The notes beneath the pieces are model-generated. The model searched no databases, was not told the DNA's origin, and was given only the letters and a program-made list of their open reading frames with translations. A program made the translations under genes and the position numbers. A DNA stretch of 64,000 nt from Burkholderiaceae bacterium (lineage in GTDB: Bacteria; Pseudomonadota; Gammaproteobacteria; Burkholderiales; Burkholderiaceae_E), in NCBI GenBank assembly GCA_024637155.1, contig JAGXFR010000028.1, positions 27,512-91,511 on the forward strand, written 5' to 3'. Position 1 is the stretch's first letter, and every line of letters starts with the position of its first letter. Shown piece after piece: positions 1-8,084 of this stretch.

Positions 1-728
1 TTGCCGTGCACCCCGGTGAACAGATTGGTGTAGATGATGTCTTCGGCGCCGCACTCGACGAGCGCCTGCTTGTATGCCGCGCTCGCGTTGGCTTCCTGCG
101 TCGCGATGAAGGCCGAGCCGATGTAGGCGAAGTCCGCGCCCATCGCCCGGGCGGCGAGCACGCCTTCCCCGGTGGCGATCGACCCGGCCAGCACCAGCGG
201 TCCGTCGAACCACTGGCGGGTTTCCTCGACCAGGGCGAAGGGCGAGGTCGTACCCGCATGGCCACCGGCGCCGGCGGCCACGAGAATGAGTCCGTCGGCG
301 CCCTTCTCGATCGCCTTGCGGGCGAACTTCTGGTTGATCACGTCGTGCAGCACGACGCCGCCGTAGGAATGGATCGCGTCGTTCACGTCGGTGCGCGCGC
401 CCAGCGAGGTGATGACGATCGGCACCTTGTACTTCACGCACATCGCCAGATCGTGCTCGAGGCGGTCGTTGGACTTGTGGACGATCTGGTTGACGGCGAA
501 CGGGGCGGCGGGCCGATCGGGATGCGCCCGGTTCCACGCGTCGAGCTCGCCGGTGATGCGGATCAGCCACTGCTCCAGGACTTCCGCAGGCCGCGCGTTG
601 AGCGCCGGGAACGAGCCGATGACGCCCGCCGTGCATTGGGCGATCACCAGGTCCGGGTTCGAGATGATGAACAGCGGCGACCCGATGACCGGCATCGGGA
701 GTTCATTGGCGAGCGTCTGAAGGTTCAT
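1..728 (-). CDS. Nitronate monooxygenase (2-nitropropane dioxygenase family), 3' end cut by window
   Basis: The reverse strand is open from an ATG at 728 to the window edge, giving the first 242 residues. The protein begins MNLQTLANELPMPVIGSPLF and contains an AGVIGSFPALNAR segment, a GADGLILVAAGAGGHAG flavin phosphate-binding loop and AGSIATGEGVLAARAMGADF. These are hallmarks of FMN-dependent class I nitronate monooxygenases, TIM-barrel enzymes that oxidise alkyl nitronates to carbonyl compounds and nitrite. The reading frame has no stop, so the missing part is simply beyond the window. It is divergent from the SGNH hydrolase starting at 779, leaving only 50 bases for both promoters. Family assignment is firm; the natural substrate is unknown. 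Confidence 0.9.
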   Translation of the reverse strand, partial: MNLQTLANELPMPVIGSPLFIISNPDLVIAQCTAGVIGSFPALNARPAEVLEQWLIRITGELDAWNRAHPDRPAAPFAVNQIVHKSNDRLEHDLAMCVKYKVPIVITSLGARTDVNDAIHSYGGVVLHDVINQKFARKAIEKGADGLILVAAGAGGHAGTTSPFALVEETRQWFDGPLVLAGSIATGEGVLAARAMGADFAYIGSAFIATQEANASAAYKQALVECGAEDIIYTNLFTGVHG

Positions 729-778
729 GGTCGACTCTGCAATAGGGACATCGAAGAATACTATGGGCGGGGCGCGCC

Positions 779-1513
779 GTGATCGAGGACTGGGTCGCGC
801 TCGTGCTCGCCCCGCTGCTCATTGCGCAGGGGCGCGCTGCGCGACGCGCGGCGCTGGTTCTTTCCGAGGCTGCGGGGCCGCGGGCCGGACGACAGGGCGG
901 CGGAAATACCGCTCTGCGCGTGCTTGTGCTCGGCGATTCGGCGGCGGCGGGCGTCGGTGTGACGACGCAGGACGAGGCGCTCGCCGGGCAGCTGGTGCGT
1001 GCCCTGCACGCCGCGTTGCCGGGAACGATGATCGAGTGGCGACTGGTGGCGCGCACCGGGGTGAACACGCGCGCGGCACTTGCGATGCTGCGCCAGGAAT
1101 CCCCGGAACGCTTCGATCTGGCCGTCGTCGCGTTGGGCGTCAATGACGTGACCGCCGGGGCCCGCATCGCCCGCTGGCTCGGGGCGATGGCGGCGCTGGT
1201 GGCGGAGCTGCGCGCGAACTGGGGCGTGCGCGAGGTGTTCCTCTCGGGCCTGCCGCCGATGCGCCGCTTTCCCCTGCTCCCGCAGCCGCTGCGCTGGTAC
1301 CTCGGCGCGCGCGCGCGTCGCTTCGACGCGGCGCTTGCCGCCTGGGCGCAGGAGCGCGAAGGGCTGCATCACGTGGCCCTGCCCGACGGTTCGCCCGCGA
1401 TGATCGCGCCCGACGGCTTCCACCCGGGCCCCGCAGCCTGCGCACTCTGGGCGCGCGAACTGGCTCGGAACATCGTCGCCGCCCAAGGCGTCTCAATGAC
1501 TGGAAAAACCTAG
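779..1513 (+). CDS. SGNH/GDSL-family hydrolase
   Basis: This 244-residue protein has the three SGNH blocks: LVLGDSAAAG near residue 50 (block I, nucleophile Ser), ALGVNDVT near residue 120 (block III GxND) and DGFHPG near residue 215 (block V Asp-x-x-His). The family hydrolyses esters of lipids, acyl-thioesters or acetylated sugars. A hydrophobic stretch at residues 5-15 may act as a membrane anchor, but no clean signal-peptidase site is seen. The start is GTG at 779. It is divergent from the nitronate monooxygenase gene and convergent with nrdJ. The substrate cannot be predicted. Confidence 0.85.
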   Translation: MIEDWVALVLAPLLIAQGRAARRAALVLSEAAGPRAGRQGGGNTALRVLVLGDSAAAGVGVTTQDEALAGQLVRALHAALPGTMIEWRLVARTGVNTRAALAMLRQESPERFDLAVVALGVNDVTAGARIARWLGAMAALVAELRANWGVREVFLSGLPPMRRFPLLPQPLRWYLGARARRFDAALAAWAQEREGLHHVALPDGSPAMIAPDGFHPGPAACALWARELARNIVAAQGVSMTGKT

Positions 1514-1523
1514 GCCAGGCAAG

Positions 1524-1554
1524 AAAAAAGGCCCGCCAAGAAAATGGCGGGCCC
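1524..1554 (-). terminator. Rho-independent terminator of nrdJ
   Basis: A 9-bp perfect inverted repeat (GGCCCGCCA at 1530-1538 and TGGCGGGCC at 1545-1553) has a 6-base loop. On the reverse strand it is followed by a run of six T (1524-1529). It sits about 65 bases beyond the nrdJ stop codon, and the T tract is only on that strand, so it terminates nrdJ rather than the SGNH gene. Confidence 0.88.
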
Positions 1555-1617
1555 GATGAGCAGGTCGCAGTTTATGGGGTAACGCACACGGGGGATTCCC
1601 CCCGCCCCGCCTCGTTG

Positions 1618-4600
1618 CTAGCCGCAGGCCCCCACGTGGCCGCAGGCAGTGCAGAAATCGCAGCCGTCCTTGCGGATCATCGTCTTGTTGTGGCACTCGG
1701 GGCAGCGCTTGCCGGCGATCGGCTTGATCGAAGCCTCGGTGGCGGTCGCTTCGCTCGAGGGCACCGCGAGGATTCCCGCGTTGGCGGTCGGGTAGCCCTC
1801 CTCGTTGAGGATGCCGAGCATCGCGTAGCGGTGGATCACCAGTTGCGCGAGGTACGCGACCGTCGAGGGCCAGCTGCGCGACTTTTCGGAACCGGGAATC
1901 CGGGCAAAGAAGTCGCCGTTGGGCTCGGTGTACTTGAGCAGCTTGCGCAGCTTCATTCCCACCCACGCCGGATCGTAGACCCGCATGTCCAGCGAGAGCA
2001 GCTTGCACAGTCCGTCGAGCACCCGCGGGTACTCGCCCGAGAGCCACATCGAATAGGGCCGGCGCTGCCCGCCGGGCATCACCAGTTCCTTGAGGAACAG
2101 CACGAAGTCGTCGCCGGTGCTCGAGTTGAGCACGTCGACGGTCCAGCTCAGCGTTCCGTTCGGGCCGGCCTTGGGCTCCTTGAGTCCGATGAGCGCGTCG
2201 ATCACCGGCGTGTCGCCAGCCTCGGTCTCGTCGAAGGCGCCGAGCTCGTTGCAGCGGTAGCGCACCAGGCGGGCGAAGCCGGCCACCAGGCTGGGCACGG
2301 GGACCATTTCGCCACTGGGCGGCATCGCCAGTTCGAAAGCGTCATCTCCCGAGGCCTTCTCGAGGGCCGCGAGCTTGACGTCGAGCCAGCGCCGGTCGGC
2401 GGCCCGCATGTCCATCGACAGCGTCTTGGCGACCGCGCCCAACCCGCGGGGCTGCTCGGCGCCGTTGACCCAGACTTCGAAGGGGTAGGGCTTGCCGTTT
2501 TCGATGTGTCCGATGAAGACCGCGAACTTGCCGTGCGGATGATCGATCGCGTAGGTGCGCGACGGATTGCCGTCGGCCAGCTTCGGGCGGCCGGGCCAGC
2601 GCAGGCTGGCGAGCGGCGGGGACGGGGCCTTCTCGAGGATCAGTCGCCGGTCCGGGTCGAGGAACTCCACGTCGGGCTTCTCGGCGGTCGCCGTCGACGG
2701 GGCAACTTCGAGCACCGAACCCAGCACCGAGTTGGGGCGATAGGTCGTGATGCCCTTCAGGCCGGCCCGCCAGGCTTCGAGATAGAGGTTCTCGAAGAGC
2801 TCGAAGGGATAGTCCTCGGGGACGTTGACGGTCTTGCTGATCGCCGCGTCGATAAAGGGCTGCACCACCGCACTCATGCGCATGTGGTCCATTGCCTGCA
2901 TCTCGAGCGCCGAGACGAAGGCCGGGGTGAGCATTGCACAGCGCGCGCCATCCTCGGCGAGGAACACCTTGCCGGGCGCGAGCTTGCGTGCCGGGTCGAA
3001 GGGCACCATCCGGATGTCGTCACCCAGCCCGCAATGGTGGCGAAACACCCGGTAGGCGTGATCCTCGACCAGATAGGTCTGCAGGCTGTTGTCGGCCATG
3101 CGCTTCTTGCGGCTGTAGAACCAGCTGAACGCCGGTTCGATGCCGTTGGAGGCGTTGTCGGCGAACGCCAACGAGATCGTGCCGGTCGGCGCGATGGCCA
3201 GCAGATGGCTGTTGCGGATTCCGTGCTCACGGATCGCCGCCTTGATCGAATCCGGCAGGCGCGACGCGAAGGACGGCGCCGCCAGATACTTCTCGGCGTC
3301 GAACAGCGGGAAGGCGCCCTTTTCCCTGGCCAGATCCACCGAGGCCAGATAGGCGGAGTCACGCATCTGCGCCGAAATGCGGCTCGCCAGCAGGCGGCCG
3401 GCGTCCGAGTCATAGCGCAGGTTGAGCATCACCAGCACGTCGCCCAGCCCCGTGAAGCCCAGGCCGATGCGGCGCTTGGCCTGCGCCTCCTTCAATTGCT
3501 GATCCAGCGGCCAGACGGTGGCGTCGAGCACGTTGTCGAGCATGCGCACCGCAACCGCGCAGTTGGCGCCGAAGCGCTCGAAGTCAAAACTTGCGCCCGG
3601 CTCGAATGCGTCGTCGACGAAACGCGTCAGGTCGACGCTCCCCAGGTCGCAGCAGCCGTAGGCGGGCAGTGCCTGCTCGCCGCAGGGATTGGTCGCGTCG
3701 ATTCTCTCGCAGTAGCGCAGGTTGTTGTCGCGGTTGATCATGTCGATGAACAGCACGCCCGGCTCGGCGTGGTCATAGGTGCTGCTCATGATCTGGCGCC
3801 ACAGGTCTCGTGCCGGCACCGTCCGATAGACCCACTTGCCCTCGGCGTTGCACACGGGTTCCGGCTCGCCGTCACGCGTGCTGGGCCGGGATTCGTGGAC
3901 CAGTTCCCACGGACCGTCGGCCTCGAGCGCGCGCATGAAGGAATCAGTCACCGCGACCGACATGTTGAAGTTGCGCAGGTCGCCGGTGGCTTTCGCGTGA
4001 ATGAACTCTTCGACGTCGGGATGGTCGCAGCGCAGCACACCCATCTGCGCGCCGCGGCGCGATCCCGCCGATTCGACCGTCTCGCACGAGCGATCGAACA
4101 CGTTCATGTATGACACCGGGCCGCTGGCGCGGCTGTTGGTGCCCTTCACCCAGGCGCCGCGCGGACGGATCCGCGAAAAGTCGTAACCGACTCCGCCGCC
4201 GCGGCGCATCGTTTCGGCCGCTTGCGCGAGCGCGTCGTAGATCCCGACCCGCTCCCCGTCGCCACAGATGCAGTCGTCGATCGGCTGGACGAAGCAGTTG
4301 ATCAGCGTCGCCACCAGGTCGGTGCCCGCCGCCGAGTTGATCCGGCCGCCGGGAATGAAGCCGTCGGTCATCGCGCGGTGGAAGACCTCCTCCCACTCGA
4401 GACGGCAGTCCGGGACCTCGACCGCGGCGAGCGCGCGCGCCACGCGCTGACGAACTTCGTCGACGCTGGTCTCGCCCGCTTTCGCGTATTTTTCGAGGAG
4501 TACGTCCGCCGAGATGTCCTGCGGAGGGAGTTCAGGGCCGCCGTGACGGCGGAGAGAGAGCGCGTCTTCGAGTTTCAAGAAGGACTCCAAGTCTGGCGGA

Positions 4601-4626
4601 ATTGCGAAACGACTACGCGTCTGCAC
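1618..4626 (-). CDS. nrdJ: Vitamin B12-dependent (class II) ribonucleoside-diphosphate reductase
   Basis: The ~1002-residue adenosylcobalamin-dependent ribonucleotide reductase converts ribonucleotides to deoxyribonucleotides without oxygen. Visible features are the active-site Cys in LINCFVQP (about residue 111), [13 protein letters not shown], the NPCGEQALP catalytic loop (Cys ~315, Glu ~317), the PTGTISL phosphate-binding motif and a C-terminal zinc-ribbon-like tail with CPEC and [11 protein letters not shown]. The frame is open upstream to 5103, but the extra 159 residues are low-complexity and overlap the divergent SDR gene. I therefore start at GTG 4626, giving [14 protein letters not shown], which fits the family N-terminus. 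No strong Shine-Dalgarno is visible. No cobalamin riboswitch could be recognised upstream. Confidence 0.93.
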   Translation of the reverse strand: MQTRSRFAIPPDLESFLKLEDALSLRRHGGPELPPQDISADVLLEKYAKAGETSVDEVRQRVARALAAVEVPDCRLEWEEVFHRAMTDGFIPGGRINSAAGTDLVATLINCFVQPIDDCICGDGERVGIYDALAQAAETMRRGGGVGYDFSRIRPRGAWVKGTNSRASGPVSYMNVFDRSCETVESAGSRRGAQMGVLRCDHPDVEEFIHAKATGDLRNFNMSVAVTDSFMRALEADGPWELVHESRPSTRDGEPEPVCNAEGKWVYRTVPARDLWRQIMSSTYDHAEPGVLFIDMINRDNNLRYCERIDATNPCGEQALPAYGCCDLGSVDLTRFVDDAFEPGASFDFERFGANCAVAVRMLDNVLDATVWPLDQQLKEAQAKRRIGLGFTGLGDVLVMLNLRYDSDAGRLLASRISAQMRDSAYLASVDLAREKGAFPLFDAEKYLAAPSFASRLPDSIKAAIREHGIRNSHLLAIAPTGTISLAFADNASNGIEPAFSWFYSRKKRMADNSLQTYLVEDHAYRVFRHHCGLGDDIRMVPFDPARKLAPGKVFLAEDGARCAMLTPAFVSALEMQAMDHMRMSAVVQPFIDAAISKTVNVPEDYPFELFENLYLEAWRAGLKGITTYRPNSVLGSVLEVAPSTATAEKPDVEFLDPDRRLILEKAPSPPLASLRWPGRPKLADGNPSRTYAIDHPHGKFAVFIGHIENGKPYPFEVWVNGAEQPRGLGAVAKTLSMDMRAADRRWLDVKLAALEKASGDDAFELAMPPSGEMVPVPSLVAGFARLVRYRCNELGAFDETEAGDTPVIDALIGLKEPKAGPNGTLSWTVDVLNSSTGDDFVLFLKELVMPGGQRRPYSMWLSGEYPRVLDGLCKLLSLDMRVYDPAWVGMKLRKLLKYTEPNGDFFARIPGSEKSRSWPSTVAYLAQLVIHRYAMLGILNEEGYPTANAGILAVPSSEATATEASIKPIAGKRCPECHNKTMIRKDGCDFCTACGHVGACG

Positions 4627-4760
4627 CGAGGATCCGTCTGCCGATTGACAGCCGGATGTGCCGATCCAGTTTCGAACGGCACGGGGTGAAACTTTAACAA
4701 ATTCAGTCGGATTTCCCCAAGGTTTTTTTGCGCGCGCGCGGGTTGTCGACTTGGCATTGC

Positions 4761-4775
4761 GGTCAAGCCTTGACC
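4761..4775. promoter_or_regulatory. 15-bp palindrome between nrdJ and SDR genes
   Basis: The site reads GGTCAAGCCTTGACC, a perfect 7-bp inverted repeat around one central base, in the 262-base divergent intergenic region. It resembles a dimeric regulator operator, and its arms contain TTGACC, a -35-like hexamer on each strand. It does not match the NrdR box I know. The role is inferred from symmetry and position only. Confidence 0.35.
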
Positions 4776-4888
4776 CATGCGGGCTGCGCGCCGCCCTGCG
4801 TTTGGAATTCCGCCTCGTGAAACGAAATCGCGCTGTGGATTTCCCTCGTTGCGTTGGGGATACACTGTTGCAAACCGGAGAAAACAAC

Positions 4889-5722
4889 ATGGATGCAGCG
4901 CTTAAGGGGAAGACCCTGTTCATCAGCGGCGGGTCACGCGGAATCGGGTTGGCGATCGCGCGCCGCGCCGCCCAGGACGGAGCCAACGTGATTATTGCAG
5001 CCAAGACCGACAAACCCAATCCGAAGCTGCCCGGGACCATATTCAGCGCAGCCAAGGAGATCGAGGCGGCGGGCGGACGCTGCCTGCCGATCCTGTGCGA
5101 CATCCGGGAAGAGGGTCAGGTGAAGGAAGCGGTGCTGCAGGGCGCGGAGGCGTTCGACGGCATCGATATCCTCGTAAACAACGCGAGCGCGATCAACCTT
5201 ACCCCGACCGAGGGGACGCCGATCCGGCGCTTCGATCTGATGTTCGGCGTCAACGTGCGCGGCACCTTCCTGTGCACCCAGGCCGTGCTGCCCCACCTGA
5301 AGCGCTCGGCGGAACGCGGGCGCAACCCGCACGTGCTCACGCTCTCGCCGCCGCTCAACATGGAGCCGCGCTGGTTCGCGCCGCATCTTGCCTACACGAT
5401 GGCCAAGTACGGGATGAGCATGTGCGTGCTCGGCCACGCGGAAGAGTTTCGTCCCTACGGGATCGCAGTGAACGCGCTGTGGCCGCGCACGGTAATTCAG
5501 ACTGCGGCGCTGCAGATGATTCCCGGCATCACCCCCGAGCACTGCCGCACGCCCCAGATCATGGCCGACGCGGCGCACTGCATCCTCTCGAGCGACGGCC
5601 GTGAACACACCGGCAACTTCTACATCGATGACGAAGTCCTCACCGCGAGCGGGGTCGAGGATCTGGGCCAGTACGCGGTGGTGCCGGGCAGCAAGGAGTT
5701 GTTGCCCGACCTGTTCCTGTAA
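4889..5722 (+). CDS. SDR family NAD(P)-dependent oxidoreductase (HSDL2-like)
   Basis: A 277-residue short-chain dehydrogenase with a Rossmann fold. [14 protein letters not shown] at residues 10-23 is the cofactor loop, DILVNNASA the NNAG-type motif, HVLTLSPP holds the likely catalytic Ser, and YTMAKYG the Tyr-x-x-x-Lys pair. The overall sequence, including the long segment after the cofactor loop ([13 protein letters not shown]), resembles the SDR domain of hydroxysteroid dehydrogenase-like protein 2. ATG 4889 is preceded by GGAG at 4877-4880. The open frame extends upstream to 4658 but that part lacks SDR character. The substrate is unknown; fatty-acid or steroid-like ketones are possible. 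Confidence 0.88.
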   Translation: MDAALKGKTLFISGGSRGIGLAIARRAAQDGANVIIAAKTDKPNPKLPGTIFSAAKEIEAAGGRCLPILCDIREEGQVKEAVLQGAEAFDGIDILVNNASAINLTPTEGTPIRRFDLMFGVNVRGTFLCTQAVLPHLKRSAERGRNPHVLTLSPPLNMEPRWFAPHLAYTMAKYGMSMCVLGHAEEFRPYGIAVNALWPRTVIQTAALQMIPGITPEHCRTPQIMADAAHCILSSDGREHTGNFYIDDEVLTASGVEDLGQYAVVPGSKELLPDLFL

Positions 5723-5766
5723 GGCCCGCGTGCGGACACGCAGGTTGCAACGAGGAGCGGGCGATC

Positions 5767-6738
5767 ATGATCATGAGATGGGGAACGGGGCTTCGCGGGT
5801 GTGCATTGCTGGTGATGGCGGCGGTTGCGTTGCCGGCGCTGGCCTTCGACCTGCAGGGTCATCGCGGCGCACGGGGTCTGGCACCCGAGAACACCATCGC
5901 CGCATTCACGCGCGCGGTCGGGATCGGTGTCAGCACGCTGGAGACCGACATCGCCGTTACGCGCGATGGCGTGCTGGTGCTGTCGCACGATCCGCACCTC
6001 AACGCGGATCTGGTGCGCGGGCCCGACGGTCGCTGGCTTGCGGGCACGGGGCCGGCGATCCACTCGCTCTCCTTCGAGGATCTGCGCCGCTACGACATCG
6101 GCCGGGTGAATCCGGAGAGCCGCTACGGGCGCCAATGGCCGGAGCAGAAGGCGGCCGACGGCGAGCGCTTCCCGCGCCTGGATGAACTGTTCACTCTGGC
6201 GCGTGCGAGCGGACCCGCACTGCGGCTCAACCTCGAGATCAAGATCACGCCGCAGAGCGATGCCGAGACCCCGGACCCCGAACGCTTTGCGGCACTCGTC
6301 GTGGAGGCCGTGCGTGCGGCCGGGTTCGCGAACCGGGTGACGATTCAATCCTTCGACTGGCGCCCGCTGCTCGTGGTGCGCCGCATCGCGCCGGAGATCC
6401 CCATTGCGTGCCTGACGATCGAGTCGGCGAACTTCAACACGATCGGCGCCGCCGACCCGTCGCCCTGGCACGCGCAGCTGCGTCGGGCCGATTACGGTGG
6501 CTCGATCCCGCGTCTGGTGCAGGCCGCCGGCTGCACGACCTGGTCGATGTTCTGGCGCAACCTGACCCCCGAGCTATTGGCCGAGTCGAAGGCGCTGGGC
6601 CTGAAAGTGCTGCCCTGGACGGTGAACGATCCGCTCGAAATGCGCCGCCTGATTGGCATGGGCGTGGACGGCCTGATCACCGACTATCCCGATCGGCTGC
6701 GCCAGGTGATGAGCGAACGCGGGATGCCTTTGCCCTGA
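5767..6738 (+). CDS. Secreted glycerophosphodiester phosphodiesterase
   Basis: A 323-residue GDPD-family enzyme hydrolysing glycerophosphodiesters to sn-glycerol 3-phosphate and an alcohol. The N-terminus is a signal peptide ending ALPALAFD. The catalytic signature follows at once: LQGHRGARGLAPENT, then LETDIAVTRDGVLVLSHDP, supplying the His, Glu, Asp and second His of the metal site. NLEIKI and the C-terminal GVDGLITDYPDRLRQV complete the TIM barrel. ATG 5767 has GAGGAG at 5752-5757; ATG 5773 is an in-frame alternative. It lies 44 bases after the SDR gene and may be cotranscribed. The protein is a periplasmic GlpQ-like type by location, UgpQ-like in size. Confidence 0.9.
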   Translation: MIMRWGTGLRGCALLVMAAVALPALAFDLQGHRGARGLAPENTIAAFTRAVGIGVSTLETDIAVTRDGVLVLSHDPHLNADLVRGPDGRWLAGTGPAIHSLSFEDLRRYDIGRVNPESRYGRQWPEQKAADGERFPRLDELFTLARASGPALRLNLEIKITPQSDAETPDPERFAALVVEAVRAAGFANRVTIQSFDWRPLLVVRRIAPEIPIACLTIESANFNTIGAADPSPWHAQLRRADYGGSIPRLVQAAGCTTWSMFWRNLTPELLAESKALGLKVLPWTVNDPLEMRRLIGMGVDGLITDYPDRLRQVMSERGMPLP

Positions 6739-6804
6739 GCCGCGGCAGCGCGACGCAGGCCGGCTGGCCTTGCGCAGATGCGTGGGTCGGCCCCGGCGCG
6801 CGCC

Positions 6805-7212
6805 TCAGCCTTTCTGGGCCGGCACCGGACGCGGTCGGCGCTGCGCGTCCGTGGCGACATAGGTGAGCGTCGCCTCGGTGACCTTGACGACGTGGTCGTC
6901 GACCCGGTTGCGCTGTGAATACACCTCGACCCGCACCGTCAGCGAGGTCGTGCCCACCCGCACGATGTCGGCATAGAAGGTCAGCAGGTCGCCGACGAAC
7001 ACCGGTTGCTCGAACACGAAGGAGTTGACCGCCACGGTCGCGATGCGGCCGTTGGCGCGCCGCACCGCCGGCACGGATCCGGCGATGTCGACGTGCGACA
7101 TGATCCAGCCGCCGAATACGTCGCCGTGGATGTTCGCGTCCGCCGGCCTCGGCATCACGCGCAGTGCCGGGATCTTGCCCGCGGGAAGTTCGACCGGGTT
7201 TTCGGTGGGCAC
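6805..7212 (-). CDS. Acyl-CoA thioesterase, YciA-like hot-dog fold
   Basis: A 135-residue single hot-dog protein. The diagnostic segment ANIHGDVFGGWIMSHVDIAG carries the catalytic Asp of the YciA/4-hydroxybenzoyl-CoA thioesterase family. It is followed by ATVAVNSFVFEQPVFVGDLL and KVTEATLTYVA. These cytoplasmic enzymes hydrolyse a broad range of acyl-CoAs. The frame is open upstream to 7602, but GTG 7212 has a good Shine-Dalgarno (GAGGAA, 6-base spacing) and gives the usual family N-terminus. The upstream extension runs into the hairpin repeat and is not coding. It converges with the GDPD gene. Confidence 0.88.
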   Translation of the reverse strand: MPTENPVELPAGKIPALRVMPRPADANIHGDVFGGWIMSHVDIAGSVPAVRRANGRIATVAVNSFVFEQPVFVGDLLTFYADIVRVGTTSLTVRVEVYSQRNRVDDHVVKVTEATLTYVATDAQRRPRPVPAQKG

Positions 7213-7365
7213 GGAGTGTTCCTCGCGTTCGGGCAGCGTCGCCGCGGCGCGACGGACGCGAACGAGCATAGCGCCATTCGCGCGGCTTTCATAGTTGCCG
7301 CGGCGCGTGGGGCGGTCGGATTCCTGCGTTGCTCTGCGCGCCGGGGTTCTCGCGTGGCGCGCCGC

Positions 7366-7911
7366 GGTCAGGCGCCCGCAGTCGCGGCACGTGATCCGCT
7401 TTGTGCGGACGCCTGACCACACCGCGCTACGTTGCGTTTCGGCTCGCAAGCAGATCGCTGCGATGTCGCGACACGGCTCATGCTCCACGCGTGCGGCAAC
7501 GACGGCGCAGCGTCTCGCGGCGGGCGCCCGGCTCGTTACCCGGGCGCCACGCGCCGCGAGCCCGCCCGCCGGTGAGAGCGTGGGTCTGCAAGCAAGACAC
7601 ATGAGGCCCCTGCGCAGTAATCACGGACGAACCGCTTGCTCAAGCATGCATGCCACTGCACTGCCCAGCGCGCCGCTGGCGGACGCGCACCCGATCGGAT
7701 AACGGGCCGATCGGGTGTGCGGGAGCGCGGTGCGCCGCTCCCATGTTCGCGGGAGACCTGAGCGTGCCAGTCGCATGGCAAGTGCGGCGGTCGTTCGCAT
7801 GAGGGCTGTGCTTGCCGACTTGCTGAACCGTGTGCAGACACGCCTCAAAGCGTGATGTGGTCAGGCGTCCTGACCAAGCGGATCCCGTGCCGCGACTCAA
7901 GGACGCCTGAC
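7366..7911 (+). repeat. Hairpin-array repeat, copy 1 (RHA-1)
   Basis: A noncoding ~546-base element with four hairpins in order: an outer hairpin (GGTCAGGCG 7366-7374 with CGCCTGACC 7410-7418), an internal one (GGCGCCCGG 7523-7531 with CCGGGCGCC 7540-7548), a 14-bp stem at 7685-7720, and a closing one (GTCAGGCGTCC 7860-7870 with GGACGCCTGAC 7901-7911). The loops share a core related to GCTCGTTACC or its complement. The whole element is present again, inverted, at 32100-32673; for example 7513-7548 matches 32526-32491 at 35 of 36 positions. The two end hairpins are also related to each other. No convincing gene is present between 7213 and 8084. A 15-base direct repeat (7909-7923 and 7943-7957) adjoins the right end. 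The name is mine. Confidence 0.8.
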
Positions 7912-8084
7912 GACAGCACGCCATGACGAAAGACCCGCGAGCGACGACAGCACGCCACGCCGCCCGCGGCCCGCCGGCAATCGCGGTAGACTCCCGCAGA
8001 CCCGCGCACAGCAGGACAAGAGCGCCGGCCATGGGGCGCCGCGCACGCGCAGCGGCGACGGAACGGAACGGGGAGAGCAGGAAA

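Noticed and set aside
1530..1553. Terminator for the SGNH hydrolase gene on the + strand
   Set aside because: The hairpin is followed on the + strand by CGATGAG with no T run; the T tract is on the reverse strand, serving nrdJ.
1615..4113. Long open frame (over 800 codons) antisense to nrdJ
   Set aside because: It is a GC-bias shadow of nrdJ: no recognisable motifs, His/Arg/Gly-rich composition, no ribosome site, and the opposite strand carries all the ribonucleotide reductase signatures.
4627..5103. 159-residue N-terminal extension of nrdJ
   Set aside because: It overlaps the divergent SDR gene, has no conserved sequence and includes the intergenic palindrome; the family N-terminus begins at GTG 4626.
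7295..7848. Several 60-135-codon open frames in the intergenic region
   Set aside because: They lie inside the hairpin repeat, lack ribosome sites, and the inverted copy does not preserve any of their reading frames.
7366..7911. Interpretation of the hairpins as a CRISPR array or integron attC array
   Set aside because: Spacing is irregular (about 143-183 bases), repeat units are not identical, and I see no cas or integrase gene and no clear attC R and L boxes. A distant relationship to attC-like folded sites was not excluded.
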